Below, in pieces: positions 1 through 12,900 of a stretch of DNA of 64,000 nucleotides. The stretch comes from Zoroaster sp. YZ-2022. Taxonomy: Eukaryota > Echinodermata > Asteroidea > Forcipulatida > Zoroasteridae. The notes beneath the pieces are model-generated. The model searched no databases, had not been told where the DNA came from, and worked only from the letters and a program-made list of their open reading frames with translations. The stretch is taken from assembly GCA_029582265.1 (NCBI GenBank), contig CM055833.1, forward strand, positions 28,136,288-28,200,287. Direction: 5' to 3'. The position numbers and the translations under genes were made by a program. Each line of letters begins with the position of its first letter. Within the stretch, counting starts at the first letter, position 1.

Positions 1-566
1 AATGTTTTCCTGGACGCCATTTTTATGAGCACTAAATTATGCAGTCGATAAAAAAAAATCAGCGACGGGAAACCTTTCGTTATGGAAATACAGGCAACTG
101 AATTTCGGTAAGTTTTTACGATTTTCTTGTCCAACTTTCATGGTAAAATTCTAATATAAAGGGTAGTCTACGGATGTAGTCACTTCTAGTGTCGATAAAT
201 TGATACTACACATCGTGGTTATCTTAATTGGTCAGTCGATGCCAACTGTAACTTGGCGCAAAAACAGTGCAACTTGCGCAAATGACCCGATGGCAAATAA
301 AAATTAAAAAATCACCGCTATCGGCGATTTGACACGCTGAATCAGGGTGTCACGCATGCTGAATCAGGGTGTCACGCACGGGTGGATTTTGGTATTCAAT
401 GTGATTTTTTTTGTTATAAAAGGGGGACATGCTATATAGACATTTTACAAGGATACATTGCAGGCAAATTCGGTTACAACTTTTCAAATCAAACTGGATC
501 TTAAAAATGACCAAATATTTAAATCAACAAAAATTCGTAACTTTGCATAGGGTTAACCTATCATGA
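1..566. other. Non-coding upstream DNA
   Basis: No gene seen. A short direct duplication of about 21 bp containing CTGAATCAGGGTGTCACGC lies near 340-378. The stretch ends at the target-site duplication of the foldback element that follows. Confidence 0.5.
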
Positions 567-575
567 CCATTGACC

Positions 576-1060
576 GGTCCTACTAATTGCCGACCCCTGC
601 CGACATCTACCGACAACTCTTAAAAACCTACCGACATCTCATTCCATATTCACTTAGAAGTTGTCCGTTTAAGCTTAGCATAGTAGTAATGTGTAGAGTC
701 CTAGAAACCTTATAGTTGCTTGAACCGAATATAATTTTAATCACGAAATCTGATTTCGCGATGCAGCAGTATTGGCCGCCATGATAGTATTCAAGGAGAT
801 TGCTTAGTTGTGACAACAGAGGGCGCTTTGCGGCCAATACTACTGCATCGCGAAAATCAGATTTCCGTGATTAAAATTACTTATTTCTCCGGGTTCAAGG
901 AAGCAACTAGGGCCTATAAGGTTTCTAGGACTTCTATACACATGTACTACTATGCTAAGCTTAAACTGACAACTATAAGTGAATATGGAATGAGATGTCG
1001 GTAGGTTTTTAAGAGTTGTCGGTAGATGTCGGCAGGGGTCGGCAATTAATTAGTAGGACC
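576..1060. mobile_element. Foldback MITE, 9-bp target duplication
   Basis: The two halves are near-perfect inverted copies of each other. The left half starts GGTCCTACTAATTGCCGACC and the right half ends with its complement (with a 4-bp ATTA duplication). Arms of about 200 bp surround a short centre near 790-830. The 9-bp direct repeat CCATTGACC flanks it at 567-575 and 1062-1070. Open frames on both strands inside it are mirror images produced by the palindrome, not genes. A 9-bp duplication fits Mutator-like elements, but no transposase is present, so the superfamily is inferred. Confidence 0.8.
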
Positions 1061-1070
1061 CCCATTGACC

Positions 1071-2172
1071 CCTCATTTTCTTTCTAATTTTTTGCTCTAT
1101 CCAGTGATATGACATTTAAAAGCATTGAAGCAACTTCAAATTTTCATGAAACTGCCTACTACTGGTCACACCCCGCCCCCAATCCCCACCCATCCCCAAT
1201 CCCCACCCCACCATACCACACATTCCAAATCAAATGACCCTATCCACATTGATTTGAACAATGATTAAGAATAAGATGTTTTTAAACTAGACACAAAACA
1301 ATAAAAACATCGGTTATTCAGTAGTTTTCTATAAATTTAAGCCCCTTGGCTGTATTTCGCGTTTACACACCGGAAGTTGCATTATTCGGCAACTGGTTGC
1401 CGTATACAGCAACGTTGCCGTATTTGGAGTTTTCCCGGACAGTGTACTGCTAGTGCTACTGCTAGTGCTAGTGTTATACTGTTAAACTGTTGTTAGTGTT
1501 ATTGTTAACGTTAGAAAGAAGTAAGAGTAAGACTCACCTTGAAGTCGGTTTACTAACATTTTCTGCCGTATATGTATCGGTTGACGTCATCTTAGCAATC
1601 GGTAGGTCAATTCCTAACCTTGTTGTTGTAAGAATAACTAACACTAGTAACACTAACAGATACAGTTTTCCTTCTTCGGTCAGTGGTCGTTGTCACAGCA
1701 AAGATCAAGATGGCACGTACACGTCAAGTTTTCAGATTCAGCCGTTTTCGTGTTCGACGTGACGAGAGCGCTCGATCGAGCGAGCTAGTCATGCCACAGC
1801 TAGCTAGCCACAGTAGTCAGCGCACCGCACCGTGGTGAATGGTATTGCCTCTACGTGACATTAGGTACCTGGTCGATTTCATTATTTAGAGGTGGGTTTG
1901 AAGATAACACAAGTCAAAGCGTACGTCCTATTGGTTAATTTACTTAACTGTTGATATATTACACTATGTTATATGAGTAATTTTTGAGGATTGTTTTTGT
2001 TTAATTCAAACTGATTGAATATTTTGTAAAGAAATATACCTTTCTGGATCAACATATTGGATAGAATCTCAAAAGAGACATTATATTGAGTTGAAATATC
2101 GTTAATTGACGTACACAAATAAACCAATCACAATCATTGTACTGTGTTGCAAAAATTTACCAACCCTTACAG
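1071..2172. other. Non-coding DNA with C-rich run and palindrome
   Basis: No gene recognised. There is a C-rich tract near 1170-1220 with repeated CCCCACC/CCCCAATCC blocks. A perfect 14-bp palindrome, CGCTCGATCGAGCG, lies at about 1770-1783. An open frame at 1490-1762 has no recognisable domain. Confidence 0.5.
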
Positions 2173-2182
2173 CAGGTTGGCG

Positions 2183-3988
2183 CCAGACTGATGTTAGCAC
2201 GAAAATTGGGCCCGAATTCCGGCCAGCCCGATTTTCGTGTTGTCACTAATTTCCATTCTGGATATATTCCACTACGGTGGCCTAGAACGGACAAACTAAA
2301 AAATGGAAAATAATTTCAAAATACTGTATTTGTACATCTTCTCCTTCGGGCATACTTCATTTTCGTGACGGAAATTTACGCCACATTAAAGGCAGGCCAA
2401 TTAATTTGATAAAAACTCCAATTTTGGTAAAATAATTCTTAGATTACAATTTTAACAATAAATCACATTCAAGTAATATTTGACGTCTTAAAATGATTAT
2501 TTATAGATTAATTTTAAACATTTAAAATCCTAGATTTTTAGGTGAAGTCAAACCTTCCTGAAACTACCCTTTTCTGAAAGTAAAATATTAAGGATTAACA
2601 AATTAGTTACTTTGATATCGCGAGATTTCAACTTTGTGTACAAACCAATGTGGGGCCTATGTGGGCAGTGCTGGCCATTGGGGTAAAATCACGTGCGCAC
2701 ATCCCTGATCTCGGGATATTTGATGTCTTAAAAATGGTTATTTATGGATATATAATCTTTTATTTTCTTCTCAATTTATTGTGGATAGTCCATGTTTCCA
2801 TCGAGTTATTCTCATCCCAATGGAAACCACCCTCTACAGTTGTGAAAACGCCCGTTCTAAAAAGCAAGCATTTTGGAAAAAGGCCTTACGCTTGAAATTC
2901 GAAGTCAAGGACCCCAGGTTATGATATTGGGCCATTTTTACACAATCCATCCAATGTATGGGCCTCAAATCTTTGTTTTTCAGAATTTTTTTAGGACATA
3001 CACTTTTTGATAAACATCTCGGCGCAAGAATTCCTCACTATTTAGTGGGGTGCACCCCGTAGGGATCGAGACCAATGTATTGGTCTCGATAAAAAATATT
3101 CTTTGGTATTGCTGTGTTACATACGTGGCAATTGACTGTTTCCGAATTGCCAACTGATATATACCAGAAGGTATATTCTAGAAGGTGTTATAAAAATATT
3201 TTAACATTTTAGACGAGAAAGGTGGCAATTTATATAGAGAAATATTCTTCGTGCACTATTTGTGTGGGATTCGAAGCATTTTTTACCAAAAAATGCCAAT
3301 ATTTAAATTAATTGGGCTAGGCATTAATTAATGGCAGAATTTGTCGTCACCAAAATTAAGTCTACCACATAGAGGGTGTCATAATTTTTTGTATTATTAT
3401 TTTGGACAAGAAATATGGCAAGCTTTAAATAATGGCAGAATTTGTCGTCGCAAAAATTAAATCTACCTGAAGGTTATGTTCTAGTGGTGTTACAAAAATA
3501 TGTTATGATTTTAGACGAGAAAAAAAATGTCAAAAATGGTTTGAAAAGGAACTTTCGTACACTAGTTATATAGGCAAAGAGTATACGGACCAAATTTCTT
3601 ACATATGTATAATAGAAGCTCTTTTAGCCAAAATTGTTTAGCTCAATAGCTGAACTTGTCGCCGAATTTAAGTTATAAAAATTAACTATTTACTTGAATG
3701 TGATTTATTGTAAAAATTATAATCTAAGAATTATTTTACCAAAATCAGTGCTTTTATCAAATTAATTGGCCTGCCTTTAAAATGGTGTAAATTTCCGTCA
3801 CGAAAATGAAGTATGCCTGAAGGAGACGATGTACAAATATTTTTGAATTATTTAAGAATTTTCAATTTTTTAGTTTGTTCGTTCTAGGCCACCGTAGTAA
3901 AATACATCCAGAATGGAAATTTCGTGCCAACACGAAAACCAGGCTGGCCGGAATTCGGGCCCAATTTTCGTGCTAACATCAGTCTAGT
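2183..3988. mobile_element. 1.8-kb foldback element with ~300-bp inverted arms
   Basis: The left arm (about 2183-2500) and right arm (about 3690-3988) are inverted copies. Both contain CAGACTGATGTTAGCACGAA or its complement at the tip, then a GGCCGGAATTCGGGC block, then a TTCTAGGCCACCGTAGT block. Imperfect 10-bp flanks CAGGTTGGCG (2173-2182) and CAGGGTGGCG (3989-3998) look like an aged target duplication. The interior is AT-rich, with no transposase frame seen. It is probably a non-autonomous Mutator-like or foldback element. Confidence 0.75.
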
Positions 3989-4217
3989 CAGGGTGGCGTT
4001 AAAGGTGTTCTCTGGATGTCAATAAAAAACAAATCTAAATCAAACGCCCGCCGAATAGTAGAGTTTTCTGCGTTTTATCAACTATATTAAATTAAATTGT
4101 ATTCCCTTTTTCCCCCATTGATCTTTTTAGAGGTGCGGCAAGGGAGGGGGGTAAGGGGATGTTATTCATTCAAGCTGGGGCCGCCAATCAGTGAGACAGT
4201 TCGACTGTTGGCATTAA

Positions 4218-4317
4218 ATGACGGAATTTACTAAAGAAGATGGTGAGGTGGCATTGATTGATATGGATTATGTTGAGTTGCCAAAGCATCCAATTGGAAA
4301 TGCATCATACACCAATG
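4218..4317 (+). CDS. Candidate orphan first coding exon
   Basis: An ATG opens a frame beginning MTEFTKEDGEVALIDMDYVE that reaches a possible splice donor, ATG|GTAAAC, at 4318. Beyond the donor the frame degenerates into Ser/Thr-rich low complexity and stops at 4514. A CCAAT box (GCCGCCAATCAG, about 4180-4191) sits just upstream. The protein is not recognised and no partner exon was found before CRAMP1. It could be an unrelated gene's first exon, an alternative exon or chance. Confidence 0.22.
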
Positions 4318-4654
4318 GTAAACTGTTGTCATCTTTGTCATCGTCATCAACTTTGTCATCAACTTTAGTGTCATCTTATGTTGTAAAGAATCATGTTTTC
4401 AAAATTCAGTTGTTAATTAGCAGTGTTGTAAGTGATTATTATTATTCACTTCTTAATTTATGCAATAAAAATATCAGTATTTATTTTATTATAGGTATAG
4501 CAGTCCAAAATTAAATCTTAACCTATTGCCCTAACTTTTCTTACCATACCACGTGTTAAATAAAATATGAAATAAATTTCTTTTAAGAAATATCACCTTG
4601 ACGTAATTTTCTGTCCCTTTAAGTATGAATCTTCCGCTTGTGTTTCGCTATTTC

Positions 4655-5000
4655 TGTTTTCATCGGAACTATTGCTATTTTACTTAAGGAAAGGAAAACA
4701 AATATTTTAAAATTATACAATTCACAAAATAATTTGCGAGGAGCATGGTGAACTTGTAAATAAGTCAGAAATAAATGTATGGTAGATCCCTTCATAAATT
4801 CATTTGGACAATTACTATTTTGTGAAATATCTCATTTCAAAGTGTCTGTTTTTCTTTTGTTCTAAGAGGACAATTCTAAATGTTCCAATTAATTTTTTTT
4901 GGTAAATGACTGGTGAAAAGAAAAGAAAAGCCACGGGCGATACATCTTTAAACAATTTGGGTCGGGGATTCCTCTTGTCACATGATCTGAAGATGGCCAA
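4655..5000. repeat. Dispersed repeat, copy 1
   Basis: The stretch from CATCGGAACTATTGC through ATATCTCATTTCAAAGT is a diverged match to 45244-45450, which has the same order of blocks (CATCAGAACATTGC, GGAAAACAAAT, ATATCTCATTTTAAAGT). The class is unknown and no terminal signature was found. Confidence 0.45.
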
Positions 5001-5039
5001 TAACAAATGGGATTTCCCAATTATCATTTTCGTCATTTG

Positions 5040-6780
5040 GCGCCATTCACTTGTGTTTACATCGTAGTATACCTAATATTACATACTGTATTACATGATG
5101 CACGTACGATCACAGCCGGCCAGCCAGGCCAGAGTATTGAACATGAACTGAAGCTGTACTGCTACTTGGAAACGTAAACATGTTATGTTCAGGACATATG
5201 TCCACTCAAAAACCATGGGGATGTGGTGAAGGGTTTTAATACGGATACCAAAATTTGATCAAAACCTTTCGGTGAAAATAAACACAGTTGATCCAGTAAA
5301 ACATTGCCACATTTTATGAGTTCAAGTGAAGGGATCAAAAGGTGAGAACAAGTATTTAAACCAACGGGATCCGCTGAGTGGCTTGTTCGTCACACTGGCG
5401 CGTTCCGCAATTGCAAAAGGCGGGTATCGCAGCGAGCCATGGCACCAGCTAGATCATCAGTGACACGGCACTGAAGTCGGACCATGGAGGATGGATTTTT
5501 GGGTGATGGGTAAATTAGATTTGGTCTTCTTCCAACAATATTTACTGACTGGAGAAAATCCGCCTATGCTAAAAAATAATACATGTATGCACATGTGTTG
5601 CACTGAGTGAGGAATAATGTTATTTATGGCATTTTCACAAGCTCGAATGTGAAAATCATGCGATGTTAGACTGCCAGAGCAAAGCTTTTGTTGATGTAAA
5701 TTTGTATTATTTCTCCAAGTGTCATTTCATGTCACAGAGTGTCTATCTCGACGTTATTTTGTGGAATTTTATTGCGATTTTAAAGTCAAAGGCTTAAAAA
5801 AGACTTCGTTCATGATTGTACAGGATGACAAAAGTTAGTATTTTTGGCTGAAAAAAACTTTGGCGTCTCTGCGGTTCACCCCAGATTGGGCTACCCTGAA
5901 CTTCTCTCAGTTGGAGCATGGTGTATAGGCGTATGTTGCATCTGTATTTTTTATCAAATGTAAAACTAGTTGTGTTTATGAAAATACAATGATGTGTTAA
6001 AATAAGTAATTAATTGATGTGCACAAAACCTTTTACAAATTAAAAAGGCCACGAATATCAAACGAATATAAAAACTTTTTGCCAGTCAAAAAAAATAATG
6101 TCAGTCATGATGAACAGTAAATCGGTATAAATTCAAGGTTCCCAATGAAAAATCTATGCAAATTTTATTATCCATTTAAATAATGATAAATTTCAAAATA
6201 TGAAAATAAAAATATTTTAAAATTTATAACAGCATACCCCCAAATTATAGTATAAGGGGAAAATTACAAGATATATATTTTGCACCCATCATAAGGATGA
6301 TTAGGCACTATGCTTATTATACTCTTCAAGTTTCTTCGCTGAATCTTCTTTATTTTTTATAGACATTGTCGCTTTTAGATTTAAAACAGAGTTCTGGAAA
6401 TTAGAAAGTATAATTTCCTATCTTAAAGGGTTGACATATTAGTGACATTTTGGGAATTATCTTGTTTATGAGGACAAAATATAAATTCTCTCAAAAAAGC
6501 TAGTCGTATAGGCTTGGTGATCTTGGTCATCTAGGTGTGCGCATGACCTCGTCGTACCAAAGGTTTGCAAATCTTGGGCTGCTTGTCTCACCTATATTTC
6601 TTGGTCAGCGCTGTATTGAAAGAGCCTAGGCCAAATGTTTTTCATAACAAATATGAAATTAAGCTTGAAAATCTTTACTGTAATTTCTGTAGGTGATAAA
6701 GTAACAGATTTCAAATGACAACCAGTTTTTATGAGCTACTGTAGTACTTGATGTGCACGTAGCTGTGCCATCAATCAGAC
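5040..6780. other. Upstream region of CRAMP1, non-coding
   Basis: No coding exon is recognised. The section 5370-5510 is locally GC-rich and contains short ATG frames (for example at 5484, followed by a weak GTAAAT donor), but nothing identifiable. The rest is AT-rich. Confidence 0.4.
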
Positions 6781-6872
6781 CCGCGCTCGATTATTCTCTC
6801 GTCCCGTCGTGACGTAGAGTTCATTTTCATGTAAGTTGTTCAGGTCGAAACACCAGGAGTTTGTGTTGAAAA

Positions 6873-6899
6873 ATGAACGCCAAATTTCACCTTAAGTAA
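6873..6899 (+). promoter_or_regulatory. Upstream ORF or alternative start in CRAMP1 leader
   Basis: An 8-codon frame (MNAKFHLK, stop) lies 21 bases before the chosen CRAMP1 ATG. It overlaps a perfect donor, GTAAGT, at 6896. Splicing there to 7381 would keep frame (phase 2) and give the N-terminus MNAKFHLKLVVK. It may therefore be either a uORF or an alternative first exon. Confidence 0.35.
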
Positions 6900-6920
6900 G
6901 TTTTAACATCTATAGTGTCA

Positions 6921-6982
6921 ATGGTGAAGCGTAAGAAGGAGCCCAAGGGAGATGAGCCAATGGCAAGCGCCGTGAAGAAGGG
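6921..6982 (+). CDS. CRAMP1: CRAMP1 exon 1
   Basis: Starts MVKRKKEPKGDEPMASAVKK, a basic, NLS-like N-terminus. It ends in phase 2 (GG) at the donor GTAAAT and joins 7381 to make a Gly codon. The donor is weaker than the GTAAGT at 6896, so the start exon is the least secure. Confidence 0.65.
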
Positions 6983-9900
6983 GTAAATGGATCGCATATT
7001 TTTATAGAGTTTTCGCCTGGATTAGATTTCGATTGTGAAACAACTGTGACGTTCGTAGCGCCACGGATTTGCACGACAAGGTGTTGTCTAAAAAACATCT
7101 GTCCTTAAAATTTCCGACAAATTAAATCAAGAAACATTTCTTAGTTTATGTATCTGTCATGATATTAATAATGTGGTTTATATCGAGCTTTAAATGTGTA
7201 TAGATCTCGTTTAATTCCTGAGAACATCAACTTGGTGCAAAGGAAGTGGTGTTTTGAAAACAGAGAAAGAACAGGCGCCATCTTGAATTTTCTGTCTTTT
7301 GCAGAATTACAATGGTAACTATCTTCAATCCATTTTTTGGTTAGATCTCTTAAATTTGTGTGTTATTGTACTAAAAATAGGCTAGTGGTGAAGCCTAGCA
7401 ATATCGAAGAGTCGAAGCCGAGTCAGAAAGAGCCCGATTCGCAAGATCGAGCCGAAATGGAGGGGTCCGAGGCCGACGGCAGTGGCGCGCCTGACAAGGG
7501 ATCATCCCAAACGGTCGAAAGTCAACCGGCGGAGAAAGATGTTCCAGTTCGACCGCCTCTCAATCACCCATTTCTTCGATCCAGTGTCAAAAGGCAGAAA
7601 AAGGAGCCAACTCCCCCACCGTCACCTCCAAAACCAGGTAAGAAATCGGCATTATATTTTTGTTCCAAGAGAACATGAAAAATGATCATAAATATCCTGT
7701 AAACAAAGGCATATATTTATATGTAGTCCCATAAAAAAAAAAATTAGATTTGATTTTTCTTAAGAAAAATTGTATTTTTAGTTCTTCGTTCATCTATAAA
7801 TTGATTTAATCAACATTCTTTGTTTAATATATATTTTTAATTGATTCGGGTATGTGGAAAACAATAAAAGAAAGCAATAATTTCAGTGATTTTGACAATG
7901 AAAATGTAGCCGGGTAATGTTTTGTCTAATTTATTTTAGATAGGCCCTAACAAGTTACTGTAGTACTGGTACATCATACGTCATAAATTTTCCTTTTAAT
8001 TATTATCATTGCTAGTTCATTTCTAGCCTGTTTATAAATGACTACAGACATGATTTTGATTGACATAATTTGCAATCTCTTTTTGAAGAGGAAACAGGGA
8101 AGGTTGAGGCCAAGCCAGATAGGAAGCGATGTTGGGAAGCATGGAGTGATGGAGAAACAACATTATTCTTTGAAGCGGTCAATGAGGTGAACCATTTTCC
8201 TAACTGTAAAGTTTTTAAAAGAATTTTATGATGTGTAAATTATTTTTCTTTTTAGCCAAAGTAATTATTTAATAGATCAAGAATTAACTGTTAGGAACTA
8301 CTCCCCAACCAAAAGGAACTGTAGTATAAGTGGCAAAATAGTTAGTGATCTCGTGTTTTGACCATAGCACGGTCTCTCTAGGCCAACTGGCCAACACTGG
8401 TACATGGATAAGTTGACTGGTGGAGTTAGTCAAATGGAAAAGAAATGCAGAGTGGAAAGCTTGTGGCTTATTTCTGTCCAATCTCTTCCTCTCTTTTCCA
8501 CTTCACTGTATTTGTACGTTTACAATTTAATCCTCGACAATAACAATATTTTTTGTTGACAGTACGGAAAAGATTTTGATGCAATCCAGAAATACATTGA
8601 GCAGCGACACAAGAAACTTGGGCTGGCAGCCCATCAAGTCAAGAACAAAAATCAGGTATGTAATGCATCTCTGTTTTGTTTCTTAAAATGTGCCAGTCAA
8701 GTCAGGATGTTGCAAACTCGGAATTAACCAACTAGGCACTTTGCCAAGTTGTAATTAGGCAAAAAAAAAGGTTTCTGGTCTGTGCGCGTCGCCTCAGACC
8801 CTGCATGTCGGCATGTTAAATTTTCTTTAGTTTTTTTGCTATTAAGCGATGTCCAATTGTAGCCAAAATTGCTGGATCGATTGGAATTCTTCCGTGCTGT
8901 GCTTTAAGCGACTCTTTCACATAGGAGTAGGAACGTTTGCCCGATTTGTGAAGCCTCTCTTAGCCACTATACTTTGTATATAAAAATTTGGTCCCTGCGT
9001 ATACAATGTATCACGTATTTCCCTGTTGGCAAAAAAAAAGATTACAAAGAAAAAACAAAAATGTTACTGCACTGATTTTTAAGCCGACTGATGACCAGAA
9101 ACCGGAGACTTTTTTTGTTTGGCCTTAACTAAGTTGATACATTAATTGCTTCTTGGTTGATATCGGATCCCATTGCCAACTAGGTCACTGCCTATTATGA
9201 GGTGCTACATTGGTCGATGCAAACAGGCAAAGTGTTGAATTGACCACAGCCTAACAAATAATTTGTGACTAATTGTTATCCTTTTAAATTAAGCAATTAA
9301 ATATGAGCCATTGTATTCAAATGTTGAAGGCTTTTAAAGATAATTATAAGTACTTTCAACATTGACTTTCGCTTTCCGAAGGTGAGACATCTGTACTACA
9401 GAACGTGCCACAAACTGTTCAGCTACATCAATCCAAAGCCTGGTGAGTTTCCATCCATTTTGTTTCATACTTCTATAATCAGAATTCAAAACGTCAGTTT
9501 GACTATGCTTTAGATGAGAACAGTCCAACAACAGACGATTTAAAAAAAAATGTTTTACATAAAACTTACATGGTGTATTGTATCAAACATCCCTTGAAAT
9601 CTGTCTGTTTGAGGTTCAATTATTTTAGTAAAATTAGTTGAAATATTTCCTAAATATTCTTGGCTGAATATAAATCTGATGGCTGATCAAAGTTCCACAT
9701 TAGAAGGAGTACGTAGTTAGTATTACTATTTGTTTATCGAAAATCTGAATTTAATTTTGTTAATGACACAACACAATGCACTGAAACTTTCACAGGTAAG
9801 TTTTCTTATGTTTGTCTTTATTCAAACAAATTATAATCATAGACCAATATAGAATACAATGTTACACGCTCTCTGTAATATTTATTGCCTCAACTTTTGT

Positions 9901-12900
9901 TGATTTTTTTTTTTTAACCAAAGATCAAGAGAAGACATTCAGTGAATTGTATGCCCTCGTCAACTACGGTGAGCTGAGGAAGAAAATGAATTTGAAAGGA
10001 GGAATTACCCGCAGGGTCGGACAGAGATTCAATCAACTTATCACCACCGGGTAAGTAATACGAGAGGTGTGTATTAGCGAATACAAACAGAAACTTGTTT
10101 CTGACGTCATATTCTTGACCAGAAACAAGACGGCATAGCTACGCGAAAACATGAACGTAACCAGAAAATTGTTTTCAGTTTGTGACGTGTTCAATCATCA
10201 ACTTTTCTCAATATATACGGTGTGATTCAAATTTTTGCAAAAGAGAACTTATTTGTGAGTACTAGTAATAAACTTGGAATATATGTCTGTATACGAACAA
10301 TCATTCCATCATGTTTTAACAAATAATTAACCAAACTTCCGTTACATTTTACAATCTGTTATCTTGAAACCGATCACAAACTTCGGTTCACGTTTGGTCA
10401 GAACAATGACGTCATTGCAGCACAACCGAACTCGCGAAAATAACCGAAAACCAACCATGTTTCTGGTTAGGGTCGCGAAAACATGCCCCAGAAGTCAATT
10501 ACCTACATGATCACATGCTGAAGACAATCAGAGCATACTGATTGAAACGTCGAGTTGTAACCAACTGGTTCTTTTCAGAACTATGTACTACTCAAAAGAG
10601 AATTTCTACATGGTGTCACCGCAAACAGTCTTTACTTATCCTTTTTCACCATGCAAAGCTACAAGTCTTACTTACCTATATTAAGTGTGCTAGTCTGCTA
10701 TAACCTAGTCCATGGCATTGTAGTCCAAATGCGCCGATGCACAACAAGCGTGGTAACGGTCTAGATAAACTGTTTGAGAACATCATTGGAGAAGCACTCA
10801 ACACTGCTTGATAGTTCCAGAACTATTTAAATTGTCCAAAACCAGGGTAAGAGAGCCCTGGAGGTTGATCAACATGGGAATTAGCCCATTATAAAACCAA
10901 TCTCTCGACCGCCATTTTGAATTTCAAATTCATACTATTATAGCCAAAATAATGTTTTCATGGCCAATGGAAATAAACTTTTATTTTTTTTTTTCAGGCA
11001 AGCAGTGATCCGTGTGCGAGGCATGAATCGTCGAGTCAAGACTCCATTATGCAAAGCATTGAGGAAAATCAATGGTAAAATACAGCAAGTTAAAACAAAC
11101 TCTTGCTCCATAATTATGTTTCAATTTTTTACTTTTAAATTTTTTCCCCAGAGTATTCAGTAGTCACGAAGAGTAAATCGTAGAAAGAAATCATTAAAAT
11201 TTACTGATAAATGGGTCAATATGATGTCAAATGACAATATCAAATCAGTTTTGCTTTTGCTTTTATTGAAGGTGATGAGAATAAGTCAGATCCATACAAG
11301 TTACCTGCCCATGTATTGATGGAGTTACAACCCAAGAATAACAAAGCATGGGCGTCGGTCCAAGGTGTAGCACACAACCCACGTGTGAGGTAAGTTTGTA
11401 GTGTGCAGGAGTGCACCTATCCATTTTTACCCAGACCCAACCCCTGTGTTGCCCCACATCTACCCAAGGTAGTCACGCATGAATAGTTTCAAATCCCCAC
11501 ATATGTGATGTGATCTGGGAAAACCCTTCACATGGTGAAATTTGTCATTTTTGTGTTATATACATCAAATTAACGAGGACACTGTGCTGTTTTCAAAACT
11601 GTTTTAATTATGATTCTAGCTTGTCTATAACTTGAGTTATGCTCTCGGGAAGTTATAGCCACCGCTGTCCTTAAAAAACAATGGCGGAAACGAAAAACAA
11701 AGACGGCTTTTTAATTATCTGTCATAAAATGTTTTTACATAAAAAACGATGGAATTTTTATTTAATATTTTCAAGAATGATCATTTAGATATTAATTAAA
11801 ATGGTAACAAAAACTTAAATTGTCAAAAAAAAATTGGGGGGGACTATTTTGCCATTATCTTCAAAACAAGTTCGCCGACATCTGACAGGTTTTCCCAGAT
11901 CGCAGCACATATGGGAGTATGGGACACTCATGTGAATCCCCAGATTTGAAAACATAATTGATTGTCAATTCTCTGGATTCTCTAGCTATGCACATAAAGT
12001 TTCACATGACAAAACTCTCCACCCTTTCAGTTTCATAGATTTTGTCAAATCCTTGGGCCTCCAGGGGAGGAGTTATGTTGTTACAAGCCAATTTCTCAGA
12101 TTATGACCCTACAGGACTTTTTCTGTACATTATTTCTTGATTCTTATAAAGTATGCATATGCACATATTAACATTTTACAGTGATGAATATGGCCGTTAA
12201 CAATAAATATCTATTTCATTTACAGATTGGTTGTTTCCCTGAAAAAGAATCTTGGCAGTATTATCAGCTATCTGAATGAAAAATGGACGCCACACCGATT
12301 AAAACTGGTATCCTTAAAATATCATCTCAATGAGGACTAAATGTATCTGTGTAGACAAAACGTAATTCCTGTAACAATATGAATCATTTTATAGGTTGGT
12401 GAAATTCATTTTAACCCATACTTGTTCTTAACCCTCCTACTACTACAAGGGTCAAAATCAGTCAAAATTTTGATATACTTACCAAGGTATATCTAGTGCA
12501 CTTAATAGTCAAACACTGTCAAACCCATGCGTGTAGTAAGTACATTTACAGGTCAAAATGAGTCGACCGTTTTTGACTGGTAAAAGCATTGTCTGGTATC
12601 GTTCAGGGTGGTCAAATGACAGTAAAAACCAGTCAAAAATGCCCCTGTGTGCACATTTGGGTCAACAGTCAAAACAGGCAGTTGACTGGTTTTGACCTCT
12701 ATAGCAACTTCCAACTGAAGTGCAGCAATAGTAGGAGGGTTAATACAATAATCATATTTTTCAATTTGATTTTACACATGTAATGGTGAGATCATTCTGT
12801 AGTGTTTGGGTTTTGTTTCCTTGCGTAAAGATATTATACTGACTTTGAAACCTTGACTTGTTACTTGTTATTGTCACATCAGCTGAACACACTCAAACCT

